Positions 54,365-64,000 of a DNA stretch of 64,000 nucleotides are shown here, one piece after another (the stretch's first letter is position 1; every line of letters begins with the position of its first letter). The DNA is from Datura wrightii (Eukaryota > Streptophyta > Magnoliopsida > Solanales > Solanaceae). The notes under the pieces are model-generated. The model was not told the DNA's origin. It worked only from the letters and a program-made list of their open reading frames with translations, and made no database searches. The translations under genes were made by a program, and so were the position numbers. The stretch covers positions 146,939,001 to 147,003,000 of the forward strand of contig JASDFA010000007.1 of the NCBI GenBank assembly GCA_035772735.1. The letters are read 5' to 3'.

Positions 54365-56509
54365 TTAGACCAAGGTCATGTCATTGCCACCACCAGTGAA
54401 GCTACTGTCAGATGATGAAGGGGAAAGGGTGATCAAACCATTCAAGTCAGAAACACTATCTTGCAAAGTCATTAGAAGATGTGAAGTGCTGAAACTCATA
54501 GAAGGCCTAGTTCTTGGGACAATAGGTATTTCAGATTCACCCTCCAGCATTTGGACCACACCCCTCATTGTTGGTCTAGCCAGAGGGTCAGGATGTGAAC
54601 AAGATAACCCAACCATTAGAACTCTTCTCATTTCTTGTTCATCAAACTCACCACAAAGTCTTGAATCAGCTGCCATTAGCAAATTCCCTTCTCTGTGCAA
54701 ACCCCACACCCATTCAACCAAGTTGTTATTCACTCCAACTTTCTCAACTCTAGTTGTTTCCCTCTCAATTGGCCTCCTTCCACTGGCCACTTCAAGAACC
54801 ACTGCTCCATAGCTGAAAACATCGGTTTTCTCGGTTGCCCTTCCGGTTAACAAGTACTCGGGAGCCAAGTAGCCCATTGTCCCCGCTGCTACCGTTGCAT
54901 CGGGGGACTTGTCATGCTCAACTTGCCTTGCTAATCCAAAATCTCCTAATCTTGCATTGAACCCTTCATCCAACATAATGTTACTACTCTTAATGTCCCT
55001 ATGAATCACCTGATTTTCGCATTCTTGATGCAAATATGCAAGGGCAGAAGCAACACCTAGCAAAATTTTTCGCCTATGTGACCATGAAAGAACCATTCTT
55101 GATTCAAATAATGCTTTATCAAGACTCCCATTAGGCATCAGATCATAAACCAATAAAATTTCACCTTTCTCATGGCACCATCCTTGAAGCCTAACAAGAT
55201 TTCTGTGCCTAAGGGTTCCAATTATAGACAGTTCAGATAAGAACTCTGCTTTTCCTTGTCCATTATGACTACATCTCTTGACTGCCACAATGCCACCGGT
55301 GTCCGATAAAATGCCCTTGTAAACAGTCCCAAATGCACCATGGCCTATAATCCTCGTCGAATTGAAACCTTTCGTGGCCAATTTAAGCTCCTTGTAGCTG
55401 AACTCCTTAGGCATTTTGATGATATCAGATGCCAAAATTTCAGAATTTTTTACTCTCTTGAACTTTTTGGAGTATAACCAAATAAGAACCAATGTAGCAA
55501 ATGCAAGGAAAAATGCACCAGCAGTCACCACCCCAACAACAGCTCCAGGACCTTGCTTACAAAAATTGCTATGGCATTTGCCACTGCTCTTATCTTGCAA
55601 TACACCTGGTGTACTATTAGACTCTGATGGAGCCATAGAAGGTGGTGGTAGCTTGACGGAATCCGCCGTTGGGTTCATCAAACTAGCCGTTGGCGGCGGC
55701 GGCTCCGCCCCCGACTTAGGACTTGCATCAAATGATGAACTGAAGCTCCACCATGCAATATTATGTATCTCAGTACTCCCCTGAGTTGACCCAGAAAACC
55801 CAACAAACATGAAATCATTTACATACTCAGCAATATTGATGGCAACTGATAAAAATGGTTCTTTTGGCTTGAGATTAGTATATGATACAAATATATTCAG
55901 CTGCCCAGTAGAACCAGAATATTCAATCCAAGAATTGACCAAATCACCACTTTTGAGATCAACACCAATGGAATCCAAATCACCAGCTTGAGTTGAAACC
56001 ATTGAATTCAGATCCAAACCCACATGGTTTCCATTAATATCTTTGAACTCAACATCCATAAGGGTGTCGAATTCGACTGCAATTGTACCGATTTGTGTGC
56101 CTTTAGCATCCAAGATTCCCATATACCCACCAGCATCACCGACTGACTCATCGCCCGGCGTGAGCACGAAAGCAAGACCGCCACCAATAGACGATGGGTT
56201 CAAATTAGTCACTGAAAATGAGAAGAACGTGGAGAAACTAGCCGGAAAATCAAAACCCGGCTGCCGGAATCTTACTGGCTTTGAATACAAAACTTTTCCG
56301 GCACCGGAATTCGGCACGGCAAGGTCACGTGTCAACCTCACACTGTTGTTACCCAAGTGTGCATCGCCAAGAAGCTTCAAACTACTCAGTGTTAAAGTTC
56401 CAAAGTCGAACTCAGTGGTACCAAATGTTGACCTATTACTGCATAAACAGAACAATATGATGAACCATACAAGAAAGTCGCTGGGAAATTTTGCAAGATT
56501 TGATGTCAT
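54365..56509 (-). CDS. L-type lectin receptor-like kinase, clade VIII-like (714 aa)
   Basis: An intronless frame, 714 residues. Signal peptide about 1-30; legume-lectin domain about 32-260 ('TEFDFGTLTLSSLKLLGDA' to 'NIAWWSFSSSF'); proline/serine-rich linker 264-300; transmembrane helix about 322-346; Ser/Thr kinase about 384-655 with 'GHGAFG' (389-394), K411, 'HRD' (503-505) and 'DFG' (523-525). All catalytic residues are present and it is an RD kinase. The 'FSYKELKLATKGFN' entry and the C-terminal 'SFSTSHLLMTLQDSVSDLNGL' match LecRK-VIII proteins (LECRK81/82) as I know them. It would perceive a carbohydrate-linked or oxidative signal at the plasma membrane and phosphorylate cytosolic partners; the ligand cannot be read here. 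The first ~20 codons belong to a tandem repeat extending upstream. Confidence 0.95.
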   Translation of the reverse strand: MTSNLAKFPSDFLVWFIILFCLCSNRSTFGTTEFDFGTLTLSSLKLLGDAHLGNNSVRLTRDLAVPNSGAGKVLYSKPVRFRQPGFDFPASFSTFFSFSVTNLNPSSIGGGLAFVLTPGDESVGDAGGYMGILDAKGTQIGTIAVEFDTLMDVEFKDINGNHVGLDLNSMVSTQAGDLDSIGVDLKSGDLVNSWIEYSGSTGQLNIFVSYTNLKPKEPFLSVAINIAEYVNDFMFVGFSGSTQGSTEIHNIAWWSFSSSFDASPKSGAEPPPPTASLMNPTADSVKLPPPSMAPSESNSTPGVLQDKSSGKCHSNFCKQGPGAVVGVVTAGAFFLAFATLVLIWLYSKKFKRVKNSEILASDIIKMPKEFSYKELKLATKGFNSTRIIGHGAFGTVYKGILSDTGGIVAVKRCSHNGQGKAEFLSELSIIGTLRHRNLVRLQGWCHEKGEILLVYDLMPNGSLDKALFESRMVLSWSHRRKILLGVASALAYLHQECENQVIHRDIKSSNIMLDEGFNARLGDFGLARQVEHDKSPDATVAAGTMGYLAPEYLLTGRATEKTDVFSYGAVVLEVASGRRPIERETTRVEKVGVNNNLVEWVWGLHREGNLLMAADSRLCGEFDEQEMRRVLMVGLSCSHPDPLARPTMRGVVQMLEGESEIPIVPRTRPSMSFSTSHLLMTLQDSVSDLNGLITLSPSSSDSSFTGGGNDMTLV

Positions 56510-57165
56510 TGCTAGTTTCTAGCAAAACCCATAAGAGAATGAAGATCAAATTGTACAAAGGTGAGATTTTTCAGACCAAACTATCAATCAATCTGGGAAA
56601 TTTTTTGAAGTTACGAAGAGGGTAAGCTAATTGTAGCCTTAGAAACAGTGAAATGCAAGAAAGTGGAAAGCTGACACAGTAGAGTGAGGATTAAGGGGAG
56701 AACAATAAGATGCAATTTATAAGAATGTTGCTGGAAATTTTTGCAAGAATTGGCTTCATTGCTAGATTCTAGCAAAACCCAATCATCAAATTGACAAAGT
56801 TGAGATTTTTCACACCAATATATCAATCAATCATGAATATTTTGTGAAGTTACAAAAAGGGTAAGCTACTTTTAGTCTTATAAACAGTGAAATGCAAGAA
56901 AGTAGAAAGCTGACACAGCAGAGTGAGGATTAAGGGGAGAACAACAGGATGAATGTTGCTGGAAACTTCTTGACTTCATCGCTAGTTTCTAGCAAAACCC
57001 ATCAGAGAATAAAGATCAAATGGCACAAAGGTGAGATTTTTCAAACCAAAAAATCAACCCAACCAAGAGAAATTTGTGATATTACAAAGAGGGTAAGCTA
57101 TTTTTTGGCCTGAGAAACAGTGAAAATGCAAGAAAGTAGAAAACTGACAGAACAGTAGAGTGAGG
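56452..57165 (-). repeat. Threefold tandem repeat spanning the receptor kinase 5' end
   Basis: Units of ~250 and ~220 bp carry, in order, an ATG in 'ctagcaATG' context, a 'gagatttttca.accaa' segment, 'gagggtaagcta' and 'gaaacagtgaaatgcaagaa'. The ATGs sit at 56509 (the real start), 56759 and 56979. The first unit reaches into the signal peptide coding sequence, and the third loses similarity at about 57,165. Confidence 0.85.
56691..56759 (-). other. Upstream ORF, a decayed copy of the receptor kinase signal peptide (22 codons)
   Basis: The ATG at 56759 in the second repeat unit opens M-K-P-I-L-A-K-I-S-S-N-I-L, parallel to the real M-T-S-N-L-A-K-F-P-S-D-F-L, and stops after 22 codons. If transcription starts further upstream this would be an upstream ORF that may lower translation of the kinase. 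Transcript extent is unknown. Confidence 0.6.
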
Positions 57166-59914
57166 GATTAAGGGGCTGCAGAAGAGGAGGGAAAGGGGTG
57201 TGTGAAATGAAGCAGAGGATCCAAAGTGGAGAAGGATAGAAAAAGACGGGATTTTGCGGTTGGGAGACACGTAATTTCGCTACTATAACGGTAGAAATTT
57301 TCCCATCGTAAAAGTAAAGATACCTTTTGCTATTCTCTTTTTACTCGAGTCGAGAGGTCCCATGTTTTGTTTTATAGTGATTTCTGATTGGTGGATAATA
57401 TATAATCACTGTAGGGAGGGCGAAGACTGAACAGGGCATGGCGGTTGGTAACCAGCTAGGACAAAACATTGGGCATTTAATGTGGTTTTTCACCACCAAC
57501 ACAGTTAGGAATCGATTGGTCGTGAAATAAATCATTTTAAAATTTTAATTTTCAATTGAAGATAATTTGATATTATTATCAATTCATCCTTAACGAGGAA
57601 TATGAATTAAATAGCTGTGAGATTCATTTTGTGAATAGATTTATCTAATGTTTGGTGGGAAGAAAATTTTAGGAATTGTATTATTTTTATTCTACTTTTA
57701 ATGTTTAATTTTGAATTTTATTCTAATTAAATGTGGAATAAATTTATCCAAAAATTAATTCTGAAATTATTTATTTTTTATTTCTCATTGAGGGTGGGAT
57801 AACAATTTTATGTTATTTCAATCCGGAGTTAGTTATCTCAAAATAACTTATTTTCCTACCAAATGACCCAATAGTGCCAGGTAAAGTTCCTCTATCTTAC
57901 AACATATATATCCTTTGAAATGTTTTTTTTAATAAGAAGAATTTTCTCTTTAATAAGTCTTACTTGGTGAATTTAACGTAAATAAGGGCAAAGGTGGATT
58001 CAAGAATTTTTGCTTTATAAGTTCAACTTTAGAGATTTTAAGCATTGAACCTATTATATTTTTAAATTTATAAGTGATCACACTTATTGTTTGTTGTAAT
58101 TATCATGATTTTTAACACACAAAATTACTTCGCGTTAAAAGTATGGATTCAGATGAATCAATTACCTTTGAACTACATCTGCCACTGAGGGTGATTTACA
58201 AGAATGACATTGGAGGTGGTTGGTCGAACATTTGACCTCGATTGCTCCATAGACAAAAAATTAAGTTGAATAAGTTTTTACTCTTTATCTTGAAGGTACC
58301 ATTGCTCAAGGGGTAAACGCGGGTCAAAAGTTCAAATTACATATTTTCATGGTCATTGGAAGTAATTTCCCGAGTAATCAATGTCCAGAATACATAATCA
58401 AAATTTAACTTTCAAATAAATATCGATCGTTATATAAATTGAAATGAAAGGAATATTTAATTTGCATTTTGGTAAAATGAAAAAGGTAGATGGGAAGGTA
58501 GAATAATCAAGAGATAAAATTAGGTTTCATAGTTGCCTTGCTATTCTCTCAAGAAAACTAAAAGTAATGAAACAACATGCGTTCCAAACGGATCTCTCCA
58601 TAAAAGGTGGGCTAAGATCGATATACAATGGATAATGTTTATTTTTTATTGGGAAGTTCATTGAGATGTGAGAAAGTTCTCTAATAAGATGCTTGTAGTG
58701 AAAATTGGAACAAGAAAGGTAGCTACAAAAGCAACCCAAAAAAGATAAAAGGAAGAAAAAATGCACCACATGATTGATTCTTGTAGAAGATTGTTATACT
58801 CGTGACTGCATTTATGTTGAGCTATTTCATGACTTAAAAGATTGAGGTTATTTTATCCAAAATAGAAATAAATTATTTCACATGTTGTGATACTAATAGG
58901 ATCAGAAATCTTAGTTAGCTTAGTTAGTTGGTTAGCTATTTGAATTTTTATTGGTTAGCATAAGTCTAATTTTTCAACTTATAATTTTTTTTTTCATTTT
59001 TTCTTCTTCTACTTCGGATATAATTTTTTTTAAAAGATAATAACCCTTTAAATTTTATAAAGTTAATAGTACTTTTTGATCTATCGGTGATAGGTAAATT
59101 TCGATTTTAATCCCTATAATGTCTAATTAAGTATATTAAACCTTCAATTAGTTATATTGTGCATTTTTTTAGAATCATTTTACGTATGAATAAAAAGTGT
59201 TATTATCTCAAATTTTTTAATATCACTATTAAGAAAATAGAAATTAGCGACCGACAAATCTATAGCTAAACAATAAATTTCTTCATTAATTATATTTGGC
59301 GACGATTAGCAATAAATTATTATAAAATTTAATCAACTATGAGCTATTTAGTGACGATCGAATTTGCAACTAAATTCGTAATTAATTTCACTTTTTCATG
59401 GTGATATATGTGGCTTTAATTAATTAATGTGCACTTCCGATTTAATTCACCACTTAACTATAATTGATCATAACAATATATTCCGTATAATTTTATAAAT
59501 AAGATCTAGAGAGGATAATTTGTACGCGAAATTTACCTCTATCTTAGGAGATAGAAATGTTATTTATGAAAAATTTTTGATAGAAAAAAGCAATACAGAG
59601 CAGTTCGGAAAGCATGAAAAATAACAAGGAATGGAAGGAGACATGACAAAAATAAGAAAAGCATGACCATGCATTCTGCAAAAAGAACAGTAACAACGAC
59701 AAAAGAATATGCTAGTAGTAATACAAAGAACAATATGCTGGTCAAATCAATTTTTAATTTTTTTTTTATAGTTTTTTTAAGTGTTTGAGAAAGTTAATAA
59801 TTGCTTAAAACAAGTAAAAAACTATAAATTGGGGATCCTAACTTTTTGCTTTTTGGCTTTTAAGCACTTTTGCTTAAAAGTTTTTTTTTTAAAGCTAATC
59901 CAAACGAGCTCTAA
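57166..59914. other. Receptor kinase upstream flank and intergenic, no gene seen
   Basis: Contains MITE-arm fragments: an inverted pair 'atgtttggtgggaaga'/'cctaccaaatgaccc' (57,648-57,872) and a small 'ggtggattcaagaa...ctgccactgagg' MITE-like pair (~58,000-58,195). No TATA box I would commit to. Confidence 0.5.
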
Positions 59915-60161
59915 GAGTGTGCTCTGTATGAAAAATGTCTTTCAGAAAAATAAGTATCGGTTTCTTATTTATTTTTCTTGTGTTTCATATGCAGGAAAAA
60001 ATTATTATTTTAAAAGTATTTGTATATATTGTACACAAATATTATAGAATGTGGGGTGAGGGATAGGGTGTGGGTGTGGGTGATGGGGATGAGGGCTACT
60101 GGGGTGGAGATAAAAATGAGGTGTATTGAAGGTGAGGAGGACACAATTAATATATATAAAA

Positions 60162-60982
60162 GGGAAAAAGCTCAGATATGTCATCGAACTTTAGGAAAAG
60201 ATTCATATATGCCATTAATTTTAACACAGACCCAATACCTGATTTTGATTGTATACGTGGCATATTTAAGTGGGCCATGTCACTTAAAAGACCCACCTAT
60301 TAAACAACCTAAAACTACTTGACGCGTACCCAAAAAATCCACCCACTTTTTAACCCGATCCATTATTATTAAATTTAACATTTTACTGTCCGATAAAATT
60401 TTCTCATCCATCTTTTACCCGATAGCTTTCCCCATCCAGCCTAGGATCATATCAACCAAAAGGCAAGGAGAAGGCAAAAAAGAAGAAATTAAAGTAACAA
60501 GTGAAGTGGAAATATTTGAGAAGCAAAAAGAAGCTGAGGTAGTTGAGGCGAGTGGCCAGTTGGCTAGGAAGAAAGCAGAGTGGTCTCAAATTGCCACGTT
60601 GGCTGAGGTATAAGCCGAGGAGGCGGTGGCCATAAGAGAGGCAGAGCTGCAAATGGAAGTAGACGAAGAAAAAGATGGATGGGGAAATTTTATGAGGCAG
60701 TAAAAGGTTTAATTTAATAATAATTGATCGGATTAAAAGTGAGTATTTTTTTTGGGTATGGGTCAAGTAGTTTTAGGTTGTTTAATAGGTGGGTATTTTA
60801 AGTGATGTGGCCCACTTAAATACTGTCATGTGTACAATCAAAATTAGGTATTGGATCTGTTAAAAAATATGGCATGAATGACCCCTTTGACTAACGGCAG
60901 TGGCATAAATGAGCCTAACTATTAACGGATGACATAGGTGAACCTTTTCCTAAAATTCAATGGCATATTTGAGCCTTTTTCC
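60162..60982 (+). mobile_element. Mutator-like element carrying a flotillin fragment (Pack-MULE), 821 bp
   Basis: The target duplication TATATAAAA (9 bp) is exact at 60153-60161 and 60983-60991. Ends GGGAAAAAGCTCA and TGAGCCTTTTTCC are the tips of long inverted repeats (~190 bp per side: 'atgtcat.gaa.tttaggaaa', 'tttaggttgtttaataggtg'). A 9 bp duplication and long inverted repeats indicate the Mutator superfamily. No transposase; the interior is a host gene piece. Confidence 0.9.
60446..60661 (+). pseudogene. Flotillin-like gene fragment (72 codons, one internal stop)
   Basis: Translated in one frame it reads 'STKRQGEGKKEEIKVTSEVE', 'IFEKQKEAEVVEASGQLARK', 'KAEWSQIATLAEV', a TAA stop at 60611, then 'AEEAVAIREAELQMEV'. 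This follows the central coiled-coil region of plant flotillin-like proteins (RQGEGKKEEIKV, FENQREAEVAEANAEL, AVAIREAELQ). Only this middle part is present, with neither the band-7/PHB domain nor the C-terminus. Non-functional as a flotillin. Confidence 0.85.
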
Positions 60983-61142
60983 TATATAAAATGATGCTTG
61001 TGGAACTTATTTTCTCTACTTTCATTAAGAAAGTTATTTTTCTCATTTTTAAAAAAATATTTTTCAGAAAAAATATTTTTCAAAAGTTTTAACTAACCAA
61101 ATATTAAAAAATTAAAGAATATTTTCTACCATGCCAAGCACA

Positions 61143-62087
61143 TAGGGGTGGCAATTGGGGCAGAGTGGGACAGAGCGGGGCAGAGCAAGTCCTTAATGGG
61201 GCAGGTAGGAAAAAGATTAAGTAGGGCGGGGCGGGGCGGGGAGAGGGGGGTGGCAAAGCAAGGAAAAATTTAAATAGGGCAGGGCAGGGCGGATCAAGGA
61301 AAAATATTATTTCTAAAATTTTTTAATGGGTTAGGGTGGGGCAGGGTAAGACTCAAATTAAAAAAAATTGAAATTACCGGCAATAGTTTATACCCGAAAG
61401 GACGTGACCTTCTTGCACAATATCATGTCAATATTTAAAAAAATGGGAGGACTATCATCTTTAGACATAGTCCTGAGAGAAATGAATTTTCTTATTAAAG
61501 TATGTTTTTGGTTCTTTTACAATAAACAATTATACTCATTATTTCGTTTTAATTTTATTTGTCTTAGTTACTATTTAAATAATTAAAAGAATATTTTCTT
61601 TGATCATAATTTTTTCAAATATTTTCTACATATTTCAAATGGTAAATAATTATGACTTATAGTAGTTTTTATGTAATTTCTAAATATGCAAATTTTATTT
61701 TTTAAAAATTGAAGATTGTATGTTCATATATTTACACCAAACATTAGTTAGTTTAACATTCGTGTTCCGAATTAAGCCAAATAAATTATAACAAAGAGTA
61801 AATTTTACTTACCAAATTAGAATAATTTATTTTTGTAAAGTTTAAGGATGAAAAGTGAGACGTCGCAATAAAGTATTTATTCAATTAACTTTCACTATAG
61901 ATGGAAAAGAAAAAAATTCATATTGCTAAATAAAAAAAAAGAAGATAACATAAACGGGGCGGGGCGAGGCGAGGCTTAGCGGGGCGGGATAATTTTTTTG
62001 AAAATGCTAAACAGAGCAGACAGAGTGAATTAAAATCTAAATAGGTCAAAGTTTATCCTACCCTAACCCGCCCTATTGCCATCCATA
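61143..62087 (+). mobile_element. hAT MITE, 945 bp (copy B), with CAAGCACA duplication
   Basis: Ends TAGGGGTGGCAAT and ATTGCCATCCATA. Exact 8 bp target duplication CAAGCACA at 61135-61142 and 62088-62095. It is the inverted equivalent of 30897-31801 along its whole length. The G/C-rich 'GGGGCGGGGC' subterminal motifs contrast with the AT-rich core. No transposase. Confidence 0.95.
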
Positions 62088-62267
62088 CAAGCACACCTTA
62101 ATAGAATACTACTACTACTGCTGAGATTGACAACTAAGAGAACAAAACACTAAGAAATTAACTTTTATTAACTATTGATCTTCTATGTTAATTCGTATTT
62201 TTTCATAACCTCCTTTAACTATAATCTATTAGTATGATTTATACAAATATGAGTGAAAATCTTTTTC

Positions 62268-63246
62268 GTCCTCCAAGTTTGCTTTAAAAATCAATTCCCC
62301 CTCCCTCCCCCCCCCCCCCCCCCCTCAACTTTAAATAATAGATATTCTTCCCCCTTTATTTTAATTGACTTTTTAAAATGTCTATTTTACCCTTCAATCC
62401 TCCATTGATATAATACTTTTTTATATTATATATAATATTTTTTTTAACATAGATATTTATAGTTTCTTATTTAAATTCACTAACATTTATAAGTAGAACA
62501 TTACTTTTATGAATTTGTCACAAAATCTAATGCTATTTAGTTTTTTTTATAATTATTGTTATTAAAACATTTATATGTTTTAAATATGTATATATGTATG
62601 TGCATGCATGTGTGTGTATTTATGTTTCTCTTTTTTTCTTATTCTCTATTTTTTATATAAATAAATAAAATTTGATTATTATTAACAAAATATTTCGTAA
62701 CATATAATTTTAAATTAATTTACATAATAAATAAATAATTTTAAATTTTGTTTTTATTTTATTATTTTTTTTACATTTCATACATTGAAAATATATTTAT
62801 AAAATTATTATTACCTTTTATTTTCACTTGTATAAATAAATATTAGAGTTTTGATTATTATTAATTGAACCGGAATATCAAAAATTAATTGTATAAATAA
62901 ATATTAGAGTTTCGATATTCTGATTTTAGTAAATTAATTTTTTGGTTATTCTACTAATTTACTTCATTCTAGAACGTCATTAACTTATATACTCAATTAG
63001 TATTTTTTTGTTTTATTTTTTTTCCAAAATTTAATATTTATTAAAAAGATTATTTCATAGATTGATATATATATATATGTATATATATATGTATGTATGT
63101 ATTAATATTTTATGATTTTAAAAAAATGAAAGGAAGAAGACAAAGTTAATAATATAAGGATAAAATAAATATTTTAAAAAGTTAATTAAGATAAAAAAAA
63201 TATCTATTATTTAAAAAAAAAATTAATTTTTAAAGCACACTTGAAT
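62268..63246. mobile_element. Inverted-repeat element (~1 kb), class unknown
   Basis: Left 'tccaagtttgctttaaaaat' and 'aaataatagatatt' mirror right 'ttcaagtgtgctttaaaaat' and 'aaataatagatatt' read backwards, ~110 bp per arm. A C-tract (62,302-62,324) interrupts the left arm. AT-rich interior, no gene. Confidence 0.6.
62302..62324 (+). repeat. Cytosine homopolymer tract
   Basis: A run of about 18 C after 'ccctccct'. Possible length error or slippage site. Confidence 0.9.
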
Positions 63247-64000
63247 ATAAATATGGGATGCACATAAAAAATTTGATTTATCTTTTACTCCGAAAACGCC
63301 TACAGAAAAAAAGCAAAGGAAAAAAATTCACCTTCTTGCTATATAAAGGTGAATTTTATAATAGATTTAAACACAAGTGAATTTTAAAACGAGTTCTCGA
63401 ATTCAGCTTACTATTATTTTATTAGTTTCCTTACATTTCTTTGACTATATATATACGTATGGACTTTTGAAAATTGTTTCCACTTTAATGATTTTCAACC
63501 CCTCAAATTTAATTGAAGTGTGAAATCAGTTTTGAAAGTGACGATAAAGTTATATTTATATAATTTAATATTATAAGTTTGAATTGTGAAACCAGTCATT
63601 AATATTTGCATTAGCTAAATTAGATTATTTATATTATATTTTTAAAGTACGATTTTATATTCTGTTAATGCATAATATTTTGTACATCAAACTACTCTTT
63701 TAAATTTAATTACAAGTGTTGTCGAAGAGAGCTAGCTAGATAATATATTTTTTTGTCCCACCAGTTAAGTGCTTTGATTTCTTCTCATTTCGTACTCGTT
63801 ATTAATTCTATAATTTAATATTTTTTATTTAATTATTTAGTATTTGTTTTCAAATTTTTAAATTCGAGAGATCTGATTAGAGATGGAGAAATCACATCTA
63901 TCCACTATACCCGTCAATGAAACTATAGTTTAATTCATTACACATTAATTAACAAATCCAAATTGAGAATATATGGCTGTTATTCTAATCGTACTAAAAA
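63247..64000. other. Intergenic, no gene seen
   Basis: AT-rich end of the window. No coding or repeat feature supported. Confidence 0.5.

Larger units (their letters stand above)
59915..61134. mobile_element. MITE of the GTGTGTTTGG type, split by a Pack-MULE
   Basis: The left part ('gtgctctgtatgaaaaatgt', a G-rich run at 60,050-60,110) and right part ('gaacttattttctctacttt', 'aaaatatttttcaaaagttt', ending near 'ttttctaccatgcca') are the two halves seen joined in the similar MITE at 44.4-44.66 kb. The Pack-MULE at 60162-60982 separates them. Confidence 0.5.

Noticed and set aside
54378..56522. Plus-strand frames of 60-159 codons opposite the receptor kinase
   Set aside because: Antisense shadows; the minus frame has full lectin and kinase domains.
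57082..57270. 62-codon minus frame upstream of the receptor kinase
   Set aside because: Low-complexity S/F/L peptide at the end of the tandem repeat; no independent support.
60020..60322. 100-codon frame entering the Pack-MULE
   Set aside because: Crosses the target duplication and inverted repeat; no similarity.

Overview
This is nuclear DNA from a flowering plant, most likely a member of the Solanaceae. The genes have spliced plant introns. Intergenic DNA is AT-rich and crowded with small inverted-repeat transposons, and the LINE/SINE tail with TTG repeats looks like the TS-type repeats of that family. The family assignment is an inference from repeat types and protein flavour; I cannot name a species.

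Layout. 1-5.6 kb: a Ty3/gypsy-like LTR end abutting a decayed, 3'-truncated Ty1/copia element on the minus strand. 5.6-10.3 kb: non-genic, with a CACTA-type MITE and an old hAT-like MITE. 10.47-11.57 kb (+): a three-exon gene for a small secreted peptide precursor. 12.3-14.2 kb: an inverted-repeat element carrying a block of organelle-type DNA that includes a group II intron domain V. 14.6-19.7 kb (+): a three-exon PLAC8/cell number regulator 8-like gene with a LINE in intron 2. 21.2-21.7 kb (-): an intronless class I small heat shock protein whose promoter has two heat shock elements in a duplicated module. 24.8-27.0 kb (-): a four-exon class III peroxidase (peroxidase 47-like) with MITEs in two introns. 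27-33.4 kb: Helitron, hAT, Harbinger and other MITEs, plus a second copy of the peroxidase upstream region.

33.5-39.1 kb is a 5.6 kb foldback-like element. Its unique outer arms are inverted copies of each other, its inner arms are long tandem arrays of a ~66 bp unit that flip orientation at ~36,150, and it holds two later insertions. 39.26-41.55 kb (+): an intronless MORC-family GHKL ATPase gene broken by one frameshift. 45.3-50.4 kb (+): a young, complete Ty1/copia element (380 bp LTRs differing at one base, AAAAA target duplication, intact 1345-codon polyprotein). 54.4-56.5 kb (-): an intact L-type lectin receptor kinase of the clade VIII type, whose 5' end sits in a threefold tandem repeat that also duplicates its start codon. 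60.2-61.0 kb: a Mutator-like element with a 9 bp target duplication carrying a flotillin gene fragment (Pack-MULE). 61.1-62.1 kb: a second copy, in opposite orientation, of the hAT MITE at 30.9 kb.

The host genes do not form a pathway or cluster. They are independent single genes: peptide signalling, a cell-surface/size regulator, a chaperone, an apoplastic peroxidase, a chromatin ATPase relic and a receptor kinase. The most unusual content is in the mobile DNA: the foldback element with nested insertions, the flotillin Pack-MULE, two inverted-repeat elements with organelle-like cargo, and the repeat-expanded 5' end of the receptor kinase.
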